Positions 37,462 through 46,273 of a stretch of 64,000 nucleotides of DNA are shown in pieces. A program made the position numbers and the translations under genes. The stretch comes from Chelativorans alearensis. GTDB taxonomy: Bacteria > Pseudomonadota > Alphaproteobacteria > Rhizobiales > Rhizobiaceae. How positions within the stretch are numbered: the first letter of the stretch is position 1; each line of letters opens with the position of its first letter. Location of the stretch: positions 62,001 through 126,000 of the forward strand of contig NZ_WQNI01000016.1 in the NCBI RefSeq assembly GCF_010993735.1, given 5' to 3'. The notes below the pieces were generated by a model. That model did not search any database and had not been told where the DNA came from. It worked only from the letters and a program-made list of their open reading frames with translations.

Positions 37462-38177
37462 GACGCGTCTTCCAGCGGTTCCCAAACGCCCTCGCGCACC
37501 AGAACCTCGGTGGCGGCGGCCTGTTCCGCCTCACGCTTGGAGCGGCCGCGGCCCTGCCCTTCCGCATAGCCGGCGATGGCGACGGTGACGGTGAAGACAG
37601 GGTCGTGGTCGGGGCCCTCACGGCCCTCGATCTGGTAGGCCGGCGGGGCGCCGGAGACCTGGTGCGCCCACTCCTGGAGCGCGGTCTTGGGGTCGCCGCG
37701 CGCCGCGCCCGCCGCCGTCGAGCGTTCGGCCCAGTTGGCGCGGATGAAGCGGCGGGCCGCTTCCAGCCCACTCTCCAGATAGATGGCGGCGATCAGTGAC
37801 TCCATCACGTCGGCGAGGGCGTTGACCTGCTTGCGCACGGCACGCGAGCGCAGGTCGTTGCCGGTCCGGATCAGCGTTCCGAGATCCAATTCGTCGGCGA
37901 TCGTAGCGAGCGTGTCGGCGTTGACCAGCCCATTGAAACGCACCGAAAGCTCACCCTCCGGCGCATCCGGAAAAGCCTCGTAAAGCATCTCGGCGATGGT
38001 GAGTCCCAGCACCCGGTCACCCAGGAATTCCAGCCGCTGATAGTCGGTGCCAGCCTTGCGGCGCGCGCTCGAATGCGTGAGCGCGCTTTCCAGGAGGCAC
38101 GCGTTGCGGAAGGCGATGCCGGTGCGCTGTTCCACCGCCTCCACCAGCTGCGCTCCCTTGAGACGCTTGGCTGTCAT
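37458..38177 (-). CDS. rnc: ribonuclease III
   Basis: A 239-residue double-strand-specific endoribonuclease. The catalytic signature RLEFLGDRVL is at 48-57, the second acidic pair in DVMESLIAAIY, and a C-terminal dsRNA-binding domain ends GRSKREAEQAAA. It processes rRNA and regulates sRNA-mRNA duplexes. It starts 10 bases after lepB. Confidence 0.97.
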   Translation of the reverse strand: MTAKRLKGAQLVEAVEQRTGIAFRNACLLESALTHSSARRKAGTDYQRLEFLGDRVLGLTIAEMLYEAFPDAPEGELSVRFNGLVNADTLATIADELDLGTLIRTGNDLRSRAVRKQVNALADVMESLIAAIYLESGLEAARRFIRANWAERSTAAGAARGDPKTALQEWAHQVSGAPPAYQIEGREGPDHDPVFTVTVAIAGYAEGQGRGRSKREAEQAAATEVLVREGVWEPLEDAS

Positions 38178-38187
38178 GACGTTGCCG

Positions 38188-38937
38188 CTAATTGACCCAG
38201 GTGAAGAGGCGCGAGGGGCGGATATCGGTCGGCCACTTCCAGATCTCCAGCGGGCTGACGCCGCCGGCGATGGAGAAGAAGATGATGTTGGCGCGGCCGA
38301 CGAGGTTCTCCTCCGGCACGAAGCCGACGGAGAAGCGGCTGTCGGTGGAATTGTCGCGGTTGTCGCCCATCATGAAGTAATGCCCCTCGGGCACGACGAA
38401 TTCGCGCGTATTGTCGCCGACGGAGTTGGGCGAAAGGTCGAGCGTGTCGTAGGAAACGCCGTTGGGCAGCGTCTCGCGGTAGACATCGACGGGCCGTGTC
38501 ATCTCGGTGATGTCGGGATTGTCGATCTCGCCGACCTTCTCACGCACCACCGCCGCGCCGTTGATGTAGAGCTGGCCCTCGCGCATCTGGATGCGGTCGC
38601 CCGGCAGGCCGATCACCCGCTTGATGTAGTCGAGCGAAGGGTTGGGCGGAAACTTGAAGACGACAACGTCGCCACGCTCCGGCTCCGAGCCCCAGATACG
38701 CCCGGAAAAGAGGGGCGGCGAGAAGGGAAGCGAGTGGCGCGAGTAACCGTAGGCCCATTTGGTGACGAACAGATAGTCGCCCTCCAGAAGCGTCGGGCGC
38801 ATGGAACCGGAAGGAATGGAGAAAGGCTGGAAAAGCAGGGTACGGATGACGAGTGCCAGGAGCAGCGCCTGGACAATGACGCTGACGGTCTCGCCAAGAC
38901 CGCCTGATTTCTTCCGGGATTTGTCGGCCACGCTCAT
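38188..38937 (-). CDS. lepB: signal peptidase I
   Basis: A 249-residue membrane protease removing Sec/Tat signal peptides. One N-terminal span (17-37), then the serine/lysine dyad Ser45 in PSGSM and Lys106 in YIKRVIGLPGD, and box MGDNRDNSTDSR. Length is normal for alphaproteobacteria, with only one obvious membrane span. It belongs to the acpS-lepB-rnc-era-recO run. Confidence 0.97.
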   Translation of the reverse strand: MSVADKSRKKSGGLGETVSVIVQALLLALVIRTLLFQPFSIPSGSMRPTLLEGDYLFVTKWAYGYSRHSLPFSPPLFSGRIWGSEPERGDVVVFKFPPNPSLDYIKRVIGLPGDRIQMREGQLYINGAAVVREKVGEIDNPDITEMTRPVDVYRETLPNGVSYDTLDLSPNSVGDNTREFVVPEGHYFMMGDNRDNSTDSRFSVGFVPEENLVGRANIIFFSIAGGVSPLEIWKWPTDIRPSRLFTWVN

Positions 38938-39050
38938 GTCGTCCTCGGTTCAGGGCAGCGGGCCGAACATCTCCGCGGCCCTTTTTGCGCTTCGTCTTAT
39001 CGGCTCATGCCGCTCACGGCAATGTGCTCACGCACTCGTGTTGCCCTTTG

Positions 39051-39452
39051 TCACACGTCTGCCACGGCTTCGATGATGACGAAGGCCTGGGCCAGGGGGA
39101 AATCGTCGGTGATGGTCAGGTGAACGAGCGCCTTGTGGCCGGGCGGCAGCATGGTCTCGAGCCTGGCCGCCGCGCCGCCGGTCAAATGCATGGTGGGCTT
39201 GCCGCCCGGCAAGTTCACCACGCCCATGTCGCGCCAGAAGACGCCGCGCGACAGGCCGGTGCCGAGCGCCTTGGCACAGGCCTCCTTGGCGGCGAAGCGC
39301 TTCGCATAGGATGCCGCGCGCAGGCGCCGGCGGTCCGACTTGGCGCGCTCGATCTCGGTGAAGACGCGATGGACGAACCGTTCGCCGTGGCGTTCCAGCG
39401 TCTTTTCGATGCGGCGGATGTCTATGAGGTCGCTGCCAAGACCGATAATCAT
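39051..39452 (-). CDS. acpS: holo-[acyl-carrier-protein] synthase
   Basis: A 133-residue phosphopantetheinyl transferase activating ACP. Metal-binding Asp8 in GLGSDLIDI and the Glu of [14 protein letters not shown] are present. ATG 39452 is the start: it shares one base with the upstream gene's stop; a TTG at 39455 is also in frame. The 113 bases to lepB hold no gene. Confidence 0.95.
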   Translation of the reverse strand: MIIGLGSDLIDIRRIEKTLERHGERFVHRVFTEIERAKSDRRRLRAASYAKRFAAKEACAKALGTGLSRGVFWRDMGVVNLPGGKPTMHLTGGAAARLETMLPPGHKALVHLTITDDFPLAQAFVIIEAVADV

Positions 39453-40042
39453 CAAACCTCACCCGCCACCGCATTGGATTGCGCAACCGCGCGCCGGCGC
39501 GCCTTTTCGGCCAGGCGCTTGCGCCGCTGCTCGCGGAAGGTGACGGTGCCCCAACGCGTGAGGATGTAGGCGGCAAGGCCTACGGCGAACCCCAAAGGCA
39601 GCGAGCCGACCGCCATCGGCTTCAGGAAAGGCTGCCACAGGCTTGAAAACTCCATGTGCCACAAAAGATGGCCGATGTCCCTCGGTCCCATGCCGGTCGG
39701 ATGGCGGCCGTAGAGGATAAGCTTGCCGAGTTCCAGCGTGGCGCCCCAGATGAAGGGGAAGGTAAGCGGGTTGCCGACGGCGGTGCCGATGGCCGAGGCC
39801 ACAAGGTTGCCGCCCATCACCCATGCGACGGCTGCCGCGATGACGAAGTGGAACCCGAGGAAGGGGGTGAAGGAGGCGAAGACGCCGGCGGCGATGCCGG
39901 CGGCGATCGCATGGGGCGTTGCCCGCAGCCGCAGCGCGCGCTTGGCGAAATATTGGGCCGAGCGCCAGAAAGAGCGCCGGGGCCACACCAGCATCCTTAC
40001 TCGCTCACTGAGGTCCACGCTTTTCCTTCGTTTGAACAGCAT
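39452..40042 (-). CDS. DUF2062 domain membrane protein
   Basis: A 196-residue protein with three to four hydrophobic segments; the domain core is [20 protein letters not shown] and [17 protein letters not shown]2062 is widespread and uncharacterised. In this operon position, between rsh and acpS, it is seen in many Hyphomicrobiales, which suggests an envelope or lipid-linked role, but nothing in the sequence proves it. Confidence 0.85.
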   Translation of the reverse strand: MLFKRRKSVDLSERVRMLVWPRRSFWRSAQYFAKRALRLRATPHAIAAGIAAGVFASFTPFLGFHFVIAAAVAWVMGGNLVASAIGTAVGNPLTFPFIWGATLELGKLILYGRHPTGMGPRDIGHLLWHMEFSSLWQPFLKPMAVGSLPLGFAVGLAAYILTRWGTVTFREQRRKRLAEKARRRAVAQSNAVAGEV

Positions 40043-40227
40043 CTTTGTCTATCGCACCCCACGGCCTGCCGGCCAGCACTCCCCGAGCCGAGTATAAGCG
40101 GCTGCCGTTAACAGGGTCTTCCACAACACGGCCGACAAGGTTTTTGACCTCCTATGTAATGCCGGATCGTGCGAGGAAAACAGGCAACTTTCCAATAGCG
40201 GGAGCTGGCGGCCGAAATGAGGCTCGG

Positions 40228-42474
40228 CTACCCGTTCACCCGGCGTACGTCGCTCACGCAGGCCGCCTCCTTGAGCTGGGAGACGAGGCGGTTCAGGTGC
40301 TTCAGGTCCCAGACCTCGAGGTCGAAGATCATTTCGGTGAAGTCGGGCGCGGTGCGCGCCATCGAGAGCATGTGGATATTGGCGTCGTTGGTGGCGATCA
40401 CCTGGGCGATGCTGGCAAGCGAACCAGGCTCGTTGATGGCGGTGATCGAAAGGCGCGCGGGGAAGCGCTCCTTCATGTTCTCGTCGATGTCCCAGCGCAC
40501 GTCGATCCAGCGCTCCGGCTGGTCGTCGAAGGCGGTCAGCGCCGGCGACTGGATGGGATAGATGGTGATGCCGGAGCCCGGCTGCAGGATGCCGACGATG
40601 CGGTCGCCGGGCACCGCCCCTTCCGGGGCGAAGCGCACCGGCAGGTCGCCCGACACGCCGCGGATCGGCAGCGCCCCGTTGTCGCCGCCGGCCGCCTCCT
40701 TGCCCTTTTCCTTGCGGCCGCGGCGCGAGGAGCGGCCGGGGATCTGGAACAGCATGCCGGCGGCGTTGCGCAGGTTGAACCAGCCTTCCTCGCGCGCCTT
40801 CGGGCTCTGGGTGACGCGCTCGTCCTTGTAATCGGGGAAGACCGCGTGGACGACATCCTGCGACGACAGTTCGCCACGCCCGACGGCCGCCAAAACGTCC
40901 TCCACGTCCTTGCGGGCGAGCCGGTGCAGCACCGGCTTCAGCGCGTCCTTGGCGTAGGTCTTGCCGGCCCGCTCGAAGGCGCGCTCCAGAATGCGCGCGC
41001 CGAGGCCCGAATACTGCTTGCGGATGGCGTTCTTGGTGGCCCGCCTGATGGCCGAGCGCGCCTTGCCGGTGACCACCACCTGTTCCCAGGCCGCGGGCGG
41101 AACCTGCGCCTTGGAGCGGATGATCTCGACCTCGTCGCCGTTCTTCAGTTCCGTCATCAGCGGCATGATGCGGCCGTTGACCTTGGCGCCGACGCAGGTA
41201 TCGCCGACATCGGTATGGACGGCATAGGCGAAGTCGATGGGCGTCGCCCCGCGCGGCAGGGCGATCAGCCTTCCCTTGGGCGTGAAGCAGAACACCTGGT
41301 CCTGGAACAGCTCGAGCTTGGTGTTCTCCAGGAAATCCTCCGGGTTGTCGCCCTCCGACAGCGCCTCGATGGTGTGCCTCAGCCAGGCGTAGGCGTTGGT
41401 GTCCTTGGATATCCGGTGGCCGGGGCCGTTCGGCTTCGAGCCGAAATCCTTGTAGAGCGAGTGCGCCGCCACCCCGTATTCGGCGATGGTGTTCATCTCG
41501 CGCGTGCGGATCTGCAGCTCCACGCGCTGGCGCGACGGTCCGACGATGGTGGTGTGGATGGAGCGGTAGTCGTTCTGCTTCGGCGTCGAGATATAGTCCT
41601 TGAAGCGCCCCGGCACCATCGACCAGGTGGAATGAATGGCCCCCAGCGCGCGGTAGCAGTCGTCCACCGTGTCGACGACGACGCGAAAGCCGAAGATATC
41701 GGAAAGCTGCTCGAAGGAGAGCGCCTTGGTCTCCATCTTGCGGAACACCGACCACGGCTTCTTCTGGCGGCTCTTCACCGTCGCCTTGATCTTGTATTTC
41801 TTGAACAGCTTGGCGAGCGCCTCCTCGATCTCGGAGATGACGCCGCGATTGCGCTCCAGAAGGCCGGCGAGCCTTTCGGTGACCGCATGGAAGGCTTCGG
41901 GGTTGATGTAGCGGAAAGCCAGCTCCTCCAATTCCTCCCGCATATCCTGCATGCCCATGCGGCCGGCCAGCGGCGCATAGATCTCCATCGTCTCCTCGGC
42001 GATCCTCAGCCTCTTGTGAACCGGCACGTGGTCGAGCGTGCGCATGTTGTGCAGACGGTCGGCGAGCTTGACGAGGAGCACGCGGACGTCCTCGGAGACT
42101 GCAAGCAGCAGCTTGCGCAGGTTCTCCGCCTGCGCGGCCTTGGTGGAGACGAGGTCGAGCTTCTTCAGCTTGGTCAGGCCCTCGACGAGGCGGCCGATAT
42201 CGGGGCCGAAGAGTTCGTCGATCTCGGCGCGGGTGGCCGAGGTGTCCTCGATGGTGTCGTGCAGGAGAGCGACGGCGATGGTCGATTCGTCCAGATGCAT
42301 GTCGGTGAGGATGGCGGCGACTTCGAGGGGATGCGAGAAATAGGGGTCGCCCGAGGCGCGCTTCTGGTGGCCATGCTTCTGCATGGCGTAGACATAGGCC
42401 TTGTTCAGAAGCGCCTCGTTGACGTCAGGCTTGTAGCGCTGCACGCGCTCGACAAGCTGGTACTGACGCATCAT
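40228..42474 (-). CDS. rsh: bifunctional (p)ppGpp synthetase/hydrolase (Rsh)
   Basis: The single long RelA/SpoT homologue of 748 residues controlling the stringent response. The hydrolase HD motif LHDTIEDT is intact (71-78), the synthetase domain contains FGFRVVVDTVDDCYRALG, then TGS (CFTPKGRLIALPRGATP) and a C-terminal ACT domain. It can therefore both make and degrade ppGpp. Start at ATG 42474 with GGAGAGG upstream; a second ATG follows directly. The leader carries the same GTTTTGTGCA motif as that of rpoZ. Confidence 0.95.
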   Translation of the reverse strand: MMRQYQLVERVQRYKPDVNEALLNKAYVYAMQKHGHQKRASGDPYFSHPLEVAAILTDMHLDESTIAVALLHDTIEDTSATRAEIDELFGPDIGRLVEGLTKLKKLDLVSTKAAQAENLRKLLLAVSEDVRVLLVKLADRLHNMRTLDHVPVHKRLRIAEETMEIYAPLAGRMGMQDMREELEELAFRYINPEAFHAVTERLAGLLERNRGVISEIEEALAKLFKKYKIKATVKSRQKKPWSVFRKMETKALSFEQLSDIFGFRVVVDTVDDCYRALGAIHSTWSMVPGRFKDYISTPKQNDYRSIHTTIVGPSRQRVELQIRTREMNTIAEYGVAAHSLYKDFGSKPNGPGHRISKDTNAYAWLRHTIEALSEGDNPEDFLENTKLELFQDQVFCFTPKGRLIALPRGATPIDFAYAVHTDVGDTCVGAKVNGRIMPLMTELKNGDEVEIIRSKAQVPPAAWEQVVVTGKARSAIRRATKNAIRKQYSGLGARILERAFERAGKTYAKDALKPVLHRLARKDVEDVLAAVGRGELSSQDVVHAVFPDYKDERVTQSPKAREEGWFNLRNAAGMLFQIPGRSSRRGRKEKGKEAAGGDNGALPIRGVSGDLPVRFAPEGAVPGDRIVGILQPGSGITIYPIQSPALTAFDDQPERWIDVRWDIDENMKERFPARLSITAINEPGSLASIAQVIATNDANIHMLSMARTAPDFTEMIFDLEVWDLKHLNRLVSQLKEAACVSDVRRVNG

Positions 42475-42597
42475 GGGCGGCCTCTCCTCATGCACAAAAC
42501 ATGCGCCGCGTCACCCACGCGGCGCATATCGACGTTGCATCGGCAGGATATGCCTGTGCGGGCCGCTGCGAAAGAGCCGCGCGGGCCGCGTCGACGA

Positions 42598-42993
42598 TCA
42601 GAAATCGTCGCTCTTCTCCGGGGGGACGAGCCCCTCGATGCCGGCAAGCAGGTCTTCCTCGCTCATGCGATCGAAGGACACGCCCTCCTCTTCCGCCGCC
42701 TCGGCTTCCGGCGCGGCCTGGGGCAGGTCGGCGATGACCGGCAGGTCGGCCTCCGGCTCGTCCACCTCCACATGCTTCTGCAGGGAATGGATGAGCGCCT
42801 CCTTCAGGTCGCCGGGCGACAGCGTCTCGTCGGCGATCTCGCGCAGCGCCACGACCGGGTTCTTGTCATTGTCGCGGTCGATGGTGATCGGCTCGCCCTG
42901 GGAGACCTGGCGCGCCCGATGGGCGGCGAGAAGCACGAGGTCGAAGCGGTTCTCGACCTTGTCGATGCAGTCTTCAACGGTGACACGGGCCAT
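42598..42993 (-). CDS. rpoZ: RNA polymerase omega subunit
   Basis: A 131-residue omega, assembling beta' and forming part of the ppGpp site. [20 protein letters not shown] and ALREIADET are diagnostic. The C-terminal acidic extension (from about 75) is typical of Hyphomicrobiales. It heads the minus-strand run toward rsh. GGGG (42998-43003 region on the coding strand) precedes the ATG. Confidence 0.95.
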   Translation of the reverse strand: MARVTVEDCIDKVENRFDLVLLAAHRARQVSQGEPITIDRDNDKNPVVALREIADETLSPGDLKEALIHSLQKHVEVDEPEADLPVIADLPQAAPEAEAAEEEGVSFDRMSEEDLLAGIEGLVPPEKSDDF

Positions 42994-43306
42994 TGTCTGC
43001 CCCTTTCATTGCACAAAACTTGCGGGAAAACCTGCGCGGTCCTTAGCTTTTCCGGATGCAAAATACAAGGCTTCCGTGCGGGATGCGACGAGCCGCCACC
43101 TCCCTTGCCTTTCATGCGGGGCCTGTCATGCCGGAACGACATCCGCGCAGGCTCGATAATTTTTCACTGACTATAACTAATTTGCATTGGCATGATTACA
43201 AGTCCGCACTATGTCACCTTGTATGCTGAACCATTTCGGCGCCGGCTGTGTAATGGCGCCATGAGCTATTCCTGCGCAGCCGATTGCCACGAAGGATATT
43301 TGTACC
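42994..43306. other. 313-bp divergent promoter region rpoZ / NYN gene
   Basis: No gene seen. An AT-rich island at 43157-43200 (GACTATAACTAATTTGC) probably contains promoters. The motif TCATTGCACAAAACTTGC (43007-43024) is close to TCATGCACAAAACATGC (42488-42504) before rsh. Confidence 0.5.
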
Positions 43307-43891
43307 ATGTTCGACCCCCGCGAAAAGATCGCTATGTTCATTGACGGTGCGAATCTTTACGCCACGTCACGCGCGCTCGGATTTGACATAGACTACCGCA
43401 AGCTGCTCTCCAGCTTTCAGAAACGTGCCTATCTGCTGCGTGCCTATTATTACACGGCCCTGGTGGAGGACCAGGAGTACTCCTCCATCCGTCCGCTCAT
43501 CGACTGGCTCGACTACAACGGCTACAAGGTGGTGACCAAGCCTGCCAAGGAGTTCACCGATTCCACCGGCCGCCGCAAGATCAAGGGCAACATGGACATC
43601 GAGCTGGCGATCGACGCGCTCGAGCTCGCCGACGTGGTGGACCACTACGTGCTGTTCTCCGGCGACGGGGATTTCCGCACGCTGGTCGAGGCTTTGCAGC
43701 GCAAGGGCCGCAAGGTGAGCATCGTCTCCACCATCCAGTCGCAGCCGCCGATGATCTCCGACGAGTTGCGCCGGCAGGCCGACAATTACATCGACCTCGC
43801 CTCGCTGCAGGGAGAGGTCGGGCGGGACCCGTCCGAACGGCCGATGCGCCGTAGCGAGCCGCACGATTTCGAGCCCAACGAGGCCGAATGA
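43307..43891 (+). CDS. NYN domain protein (LabA/DUF88 family)
   Basis: A 194-residue PIN-like NYN protein, a predicted metal-dependent RNase. Acidic residues sit where the family needs them: Asp13 in MFIDGANLY, Asp in GNMDIELAIDAL, and the pair in LFSGDGDFRTLV. The C-terminal 25 residues are polar and probably disordered. Translation is coupled to the uracil-DNA glycosylase (ATGA overlap). The gene is widespread in Hyphomicrobiales next to rpoZ; its RNA target is unknown. Confidence 0.88.
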   Translation: MFDPREKIAMFIDGANLYATSRALGFDIDYRKLLSSFQKRAYLLRAYYYTALVEDQEYSSIRPLIDWLDYNGYKVVTKPAKEFTDSTGRRKIKGNMDIELAIDALELADVVDHYVLFSGDGDFRTLVEALQRKGRKVSIVSTIQSQPPMISDELRRQADNYIDLASLQGEVGRDPSERPMRRSEPHDFEPNEAE

Positions 43892-44541
43892 GCCTCTGCG
43901 CCGAGCCGCCTCGGGACTGTTCCCATTGCCCGCGCCTCAGCACCTTCATCGCCGGCTGGCGCGAGCGCGAGCCGGCATGGTTCAACGCGCCGGTGCCAAC
44001 CTTCGCACCGGCCGGCAGCGACGATGACGCGCGGCTCCTCATCGTCGGCCTTGCGCCGGGCCTGCGTGGTGCCAACCGGACCGGCCGCCCCTTCACCGGC
44101 GATTTTGCCGGCACGCTTCTCTACGAGACGCTGACCCGTTTCGGCTTCGCGCGCGGCACCTTCGACGCGCGCCCCGACGACGGGCTGGAATTGGTCGACG
44201 CCGCCATCACCAACGCCGTGCGCTGCGTGCCGCCGGAGAACAAGCCGGTGGGCGGTGAGATCAATACCTGCCGCAAGCATTATCTCGCCCCGACGATCGA
44301 GCGCTTCGCCAATCTCAGGGCGATCGTCACGCTCGGCACCATCGCCCACCAGTCGACGGTGCGCGCGCTCGGCCTCCCCGTCCGCGCCCTCCCCTTCGCC
44401 CACGGCGCGAACCAGGACGCCGGCAGCCTCCGCATCTTCTCCAGCTATCACTGCTCAAGGTACAACACGAATACGGGAAGGCTGACGGAGGCGATGTTCG
44501 TGGAGGTTTTCGGGAGGGTGCGGGCGTTTTTGAGTGAATAG
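43888..44541 (+). CDS. uracil-DNA glycosylase, family 5-like (UdgB) with Fe-S cluster
   Basis: A 217-residue glycosylase excising uracil and possibly other deaminated bases. Motif A is GLAPGLRGANRTGRPFTGD (54-72), with Ala instead of the catalytic acid of other families, as in UDGb; motif B is HCSRYNT where HPSxxN is expected. Cys11, Cys14, Cys112 and Cys127 fit the [4Fe-4S] pattern of families 4 and 5. The stop codon TAG lies inside a heptanucleotide repeat (44534 on). The last 20 codons prefer G-ending codons, unlike the rest. Confidence 0.88.
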   Translation: MSLCAEPPRDCSHCPRLSTFIAGWREREPAWFNAPVPTFAPAGSDDDARLLIVGLAPGLRGANRTGRPFTGDFAGTLLYETLTRFGFARGTFDARPDDGLELVDAAITNAVRCVPPENKPVGGEINTCRKHYLAPTIERFANLRAIVTLGTIAHQSTVRALGLPVRALPFAHGANQDAGSLRIFSSYHCSRYNTNTGRLTEAMFVEVFGRVRAFLSE

Positions 44542-44673
44542 TGAATAGTGAATAGTGAATAGTGAATAGTGAATAGTGAAGCTTAAGCCGTGATGCAGAT
44601 TGAATTCAAGTCATAACTGCCGATACTTTACCTATTTCACTACTCACTACTCACTACTCACTATTCACTATTC
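44534..44673. repeat. inverted pair of heptanucleotide tandem repeats
   Basis: GTGAATA is repeated six times plus five bases at 44534-44580. Opposite it, TACTCAC three times and TATTCAC once, with partial ends, occupy 44634-44673; these are reverse complements of GTGAGTA and GTGAATA. The 53 bases between have no gene. The two arms could fold into a long hairpin between the convergent UDG and smpB genes. Confidence 0.9.
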
Positions 44674-44679
44674 CCCACC

Positions 44680-45153
44680 TCACCCCTTCTCCTTCAACAG
44701 CCGCGCCTTCTCCCGCGCCCAGTCGCGCTTCTTCTCGGTCTCGCGCTTGTCGTGCAGCTTCTTGCCGCGGGCGAGCGCCATCTGCAGCTTGGCGATGCCG
44801 CGCTCGTTGAAATAGAGCTTCAGCGGCACCATGGTCATGCCTTCGCGGTCGACGGCCTGGGCCAGACGGGCGAGTTCCTTCTTGGAAACCAGGAGCTTGC
44901 GGCGGCGGCGCGGCTCGTGGTTGAAGCGGTTGCCGGCGAAGTATTCGGGCACATAGGAATTGATGAGCCAGAGTTCGCCGCCCTCCACGGAGGCATAGGA
45001 CTCCTGGATGTTGGCCTGCCCCTCGCGCAGCGACTTCACCTCCGTGCCGGTCAGGACGAGGCCCGCTTCCAGCGTGTCCATCACTTCATAGGCGAAGCGC
45101 GCCTTGCGGTTCTCGGCAACGGTCTTGATGTTGGGGTTCTTGTCTTTGGCCAT
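44680..45153 (-). CDS. smpB: SsrA-binding protein
   Basis: A 157-residue tmRNA partner for trans-translation. [34 protein letters not shown] and the basic C-terminal tail ([16 protein letters not shown]) are standard. It follows dapA by 25 bases on the same strand, an order seen in many Hyphomicrobiales. The tmRNA gene is not in the window. Confidence 0.97.
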   Translation of the reverse strand: MAKDKNPNIKTVAENRKARFAYEVMDTLEAGLVLTGTEVKSLREGQANIQESYASVEGGELWLINSYVPEYFAGNRFNHEPRRRRKLLVSKKELARLAQAVDREGMTMVPLKLYFNERGIAKLQMALARGKKLHDKRETEKKRDWAREKARLLKEKG

Positions 45154-45178
45154 GGAATGGGAATGCGCGCCGGCGCCG

Positions 45179-46060
45179 TCAGTTCATCAGCCCGGCGTGC
45201 ATCATCGCCGCGTCGATCTTCTCGGCCGTCGAGGCCTCCACGGTCACGAGCGGCAAGCGAACGGAATTCTCCACCTTTCCAAGGCGCGACAGCGCGTATT
45301 TGGCGCCGCAGAGCCCCGGCTCAATGAACAGCGCCTTGTGCAGCGGCATCAGGCGGTCCTGCAGGTCGAGCGCCCTTTCCTTGTCGCCGTTGAGCGTGGC
45401 TTCCTGGAACTCGGAGCATAGCCGCGGCGCCACGTTGGCGGTCACCGAGATCGCGCCGACGCCGCCATGGGCGTTGAAGCCCAACGCAGAAGCGTCCTCG
45501 CCGGAAAGCTGGATGAAATCCTTGCCGCAGGTCATGCGCTGCTCCGACACACGCTCCACCTTGCCGGTGGCGTCCTTCACGCCCGCGATGTTTCTGAAAT
45601 CGGCGGCAAGCCGGCCCATGGTCTCGGGCGTCATGTCTATCACCGAGCGCCCGGGGATATTGTAGATGAGGATCGGCAGCCTGGTGGCACGCGCCACGGC
45701 CGCGAAGTGCTCGTAGAGGCCCTTCTGGTTGGGCTTGTTGTAGTAAGGCGTGACGACGAGGACGGCATCCGCTCCCACCTTTTCGGCGTGCTCGACGAAG
45801 CCGATCGCCTCGCGCGTCGAATTGGAGCCGGCGCCGGCGATCACGGGAACGCGGCCAGCCGCCGCCTCCACGCATAGCCGCACCACCTCGCGGTGTTCAT
45901 CATGGGTCAGCGTCGGCGATTCACCTGTCGTGCCGACCGGGACGAGGCCAGTCGTGCCCTCCTCGATCTGCCATTCAACAAACGCGCTGAAAGCGTCTTT
46001 ATCCAGGCTTCCATCCTGACGGAACGGCGTCACCAGCGCTGTGATGGAACCCCTGAACAT
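45179..46060 (-). CDS. dapA: 4-hydroxy-tetrahydrodipicolinate synthase
   Basis: A 293-residue class I aldolase-fold enzyme condensing pyruvate and aspartate semialdehyde for lysine and diaminopimelate. Schiff-base Lys162 in GVKDATG, Tyr133 in YNIPGRS and the Thr pair in GTTGES (43-48) are present. Divergent from the lytic transglycosylase; the 213-bp gap holds both promoters but I see no riboswitch. Confidence 0.96.
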   Translation of the reverse strand: MFRGSITALVTPFRQDGSLDKDAFSAFVEWQIEEGTTGLVPVGTTGESPTLTHDEHREVVRLCVEAAAGRVPVIAGAGSNSTREAIGFVEHAEKVGADAVLVVTPYYNKPNQKGLYEHFAAVARATRLPILIYNIPGRSVIDMTPETMGRLAADFRNIAGVKDATGKVERVSEQRMTCGKDFIQLSGEDASALGFNAHGGVGAISVTANVAPRLCSEFQEATLNGDKERALDLQDRLMPLHKALFIEPGLCGAKYALSRLGKVENSVRLPLVTVEASTAEKIDAAMMHAGLMN

Positions 46061-46273
46061 TTCCCGAAACTCCTCGATTCTGCTCCCGGCATACCCGCTT
46101 CGGCAGGCGGCCGACCGGCGCTTCTACCCGATCATGGAGCGCGGCACCATAGTGTTGCCACGCTAAGCCCGCAAGAACCGCATAGCGAATGGTTATTGGC
46201 ACAACGCCATCATGCCCGATAACCCTTCTTTAACGCGCTTTTCACTGCCCATGAAATAGGATGGGGTGAATAT

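Noticed and set aside
40045-43170. Very long open frame on the plus strand opposite rsh and rpoZ
   Set aside because: Composition is that of an antisense shadow in high-GC DNA; the opposite strand encodes intact Rsh and omega.
44534-44673. CRISPR-like array
   Set aside because: Units are 7 bp with no spacers and no cas genes nearby; it is a simple tandem repeat in inverted orientation.
46061-46273. Lysine riboswitch upstream of dapA
   Set aside because: No long structured conserved leader is visible in the 213 bp.
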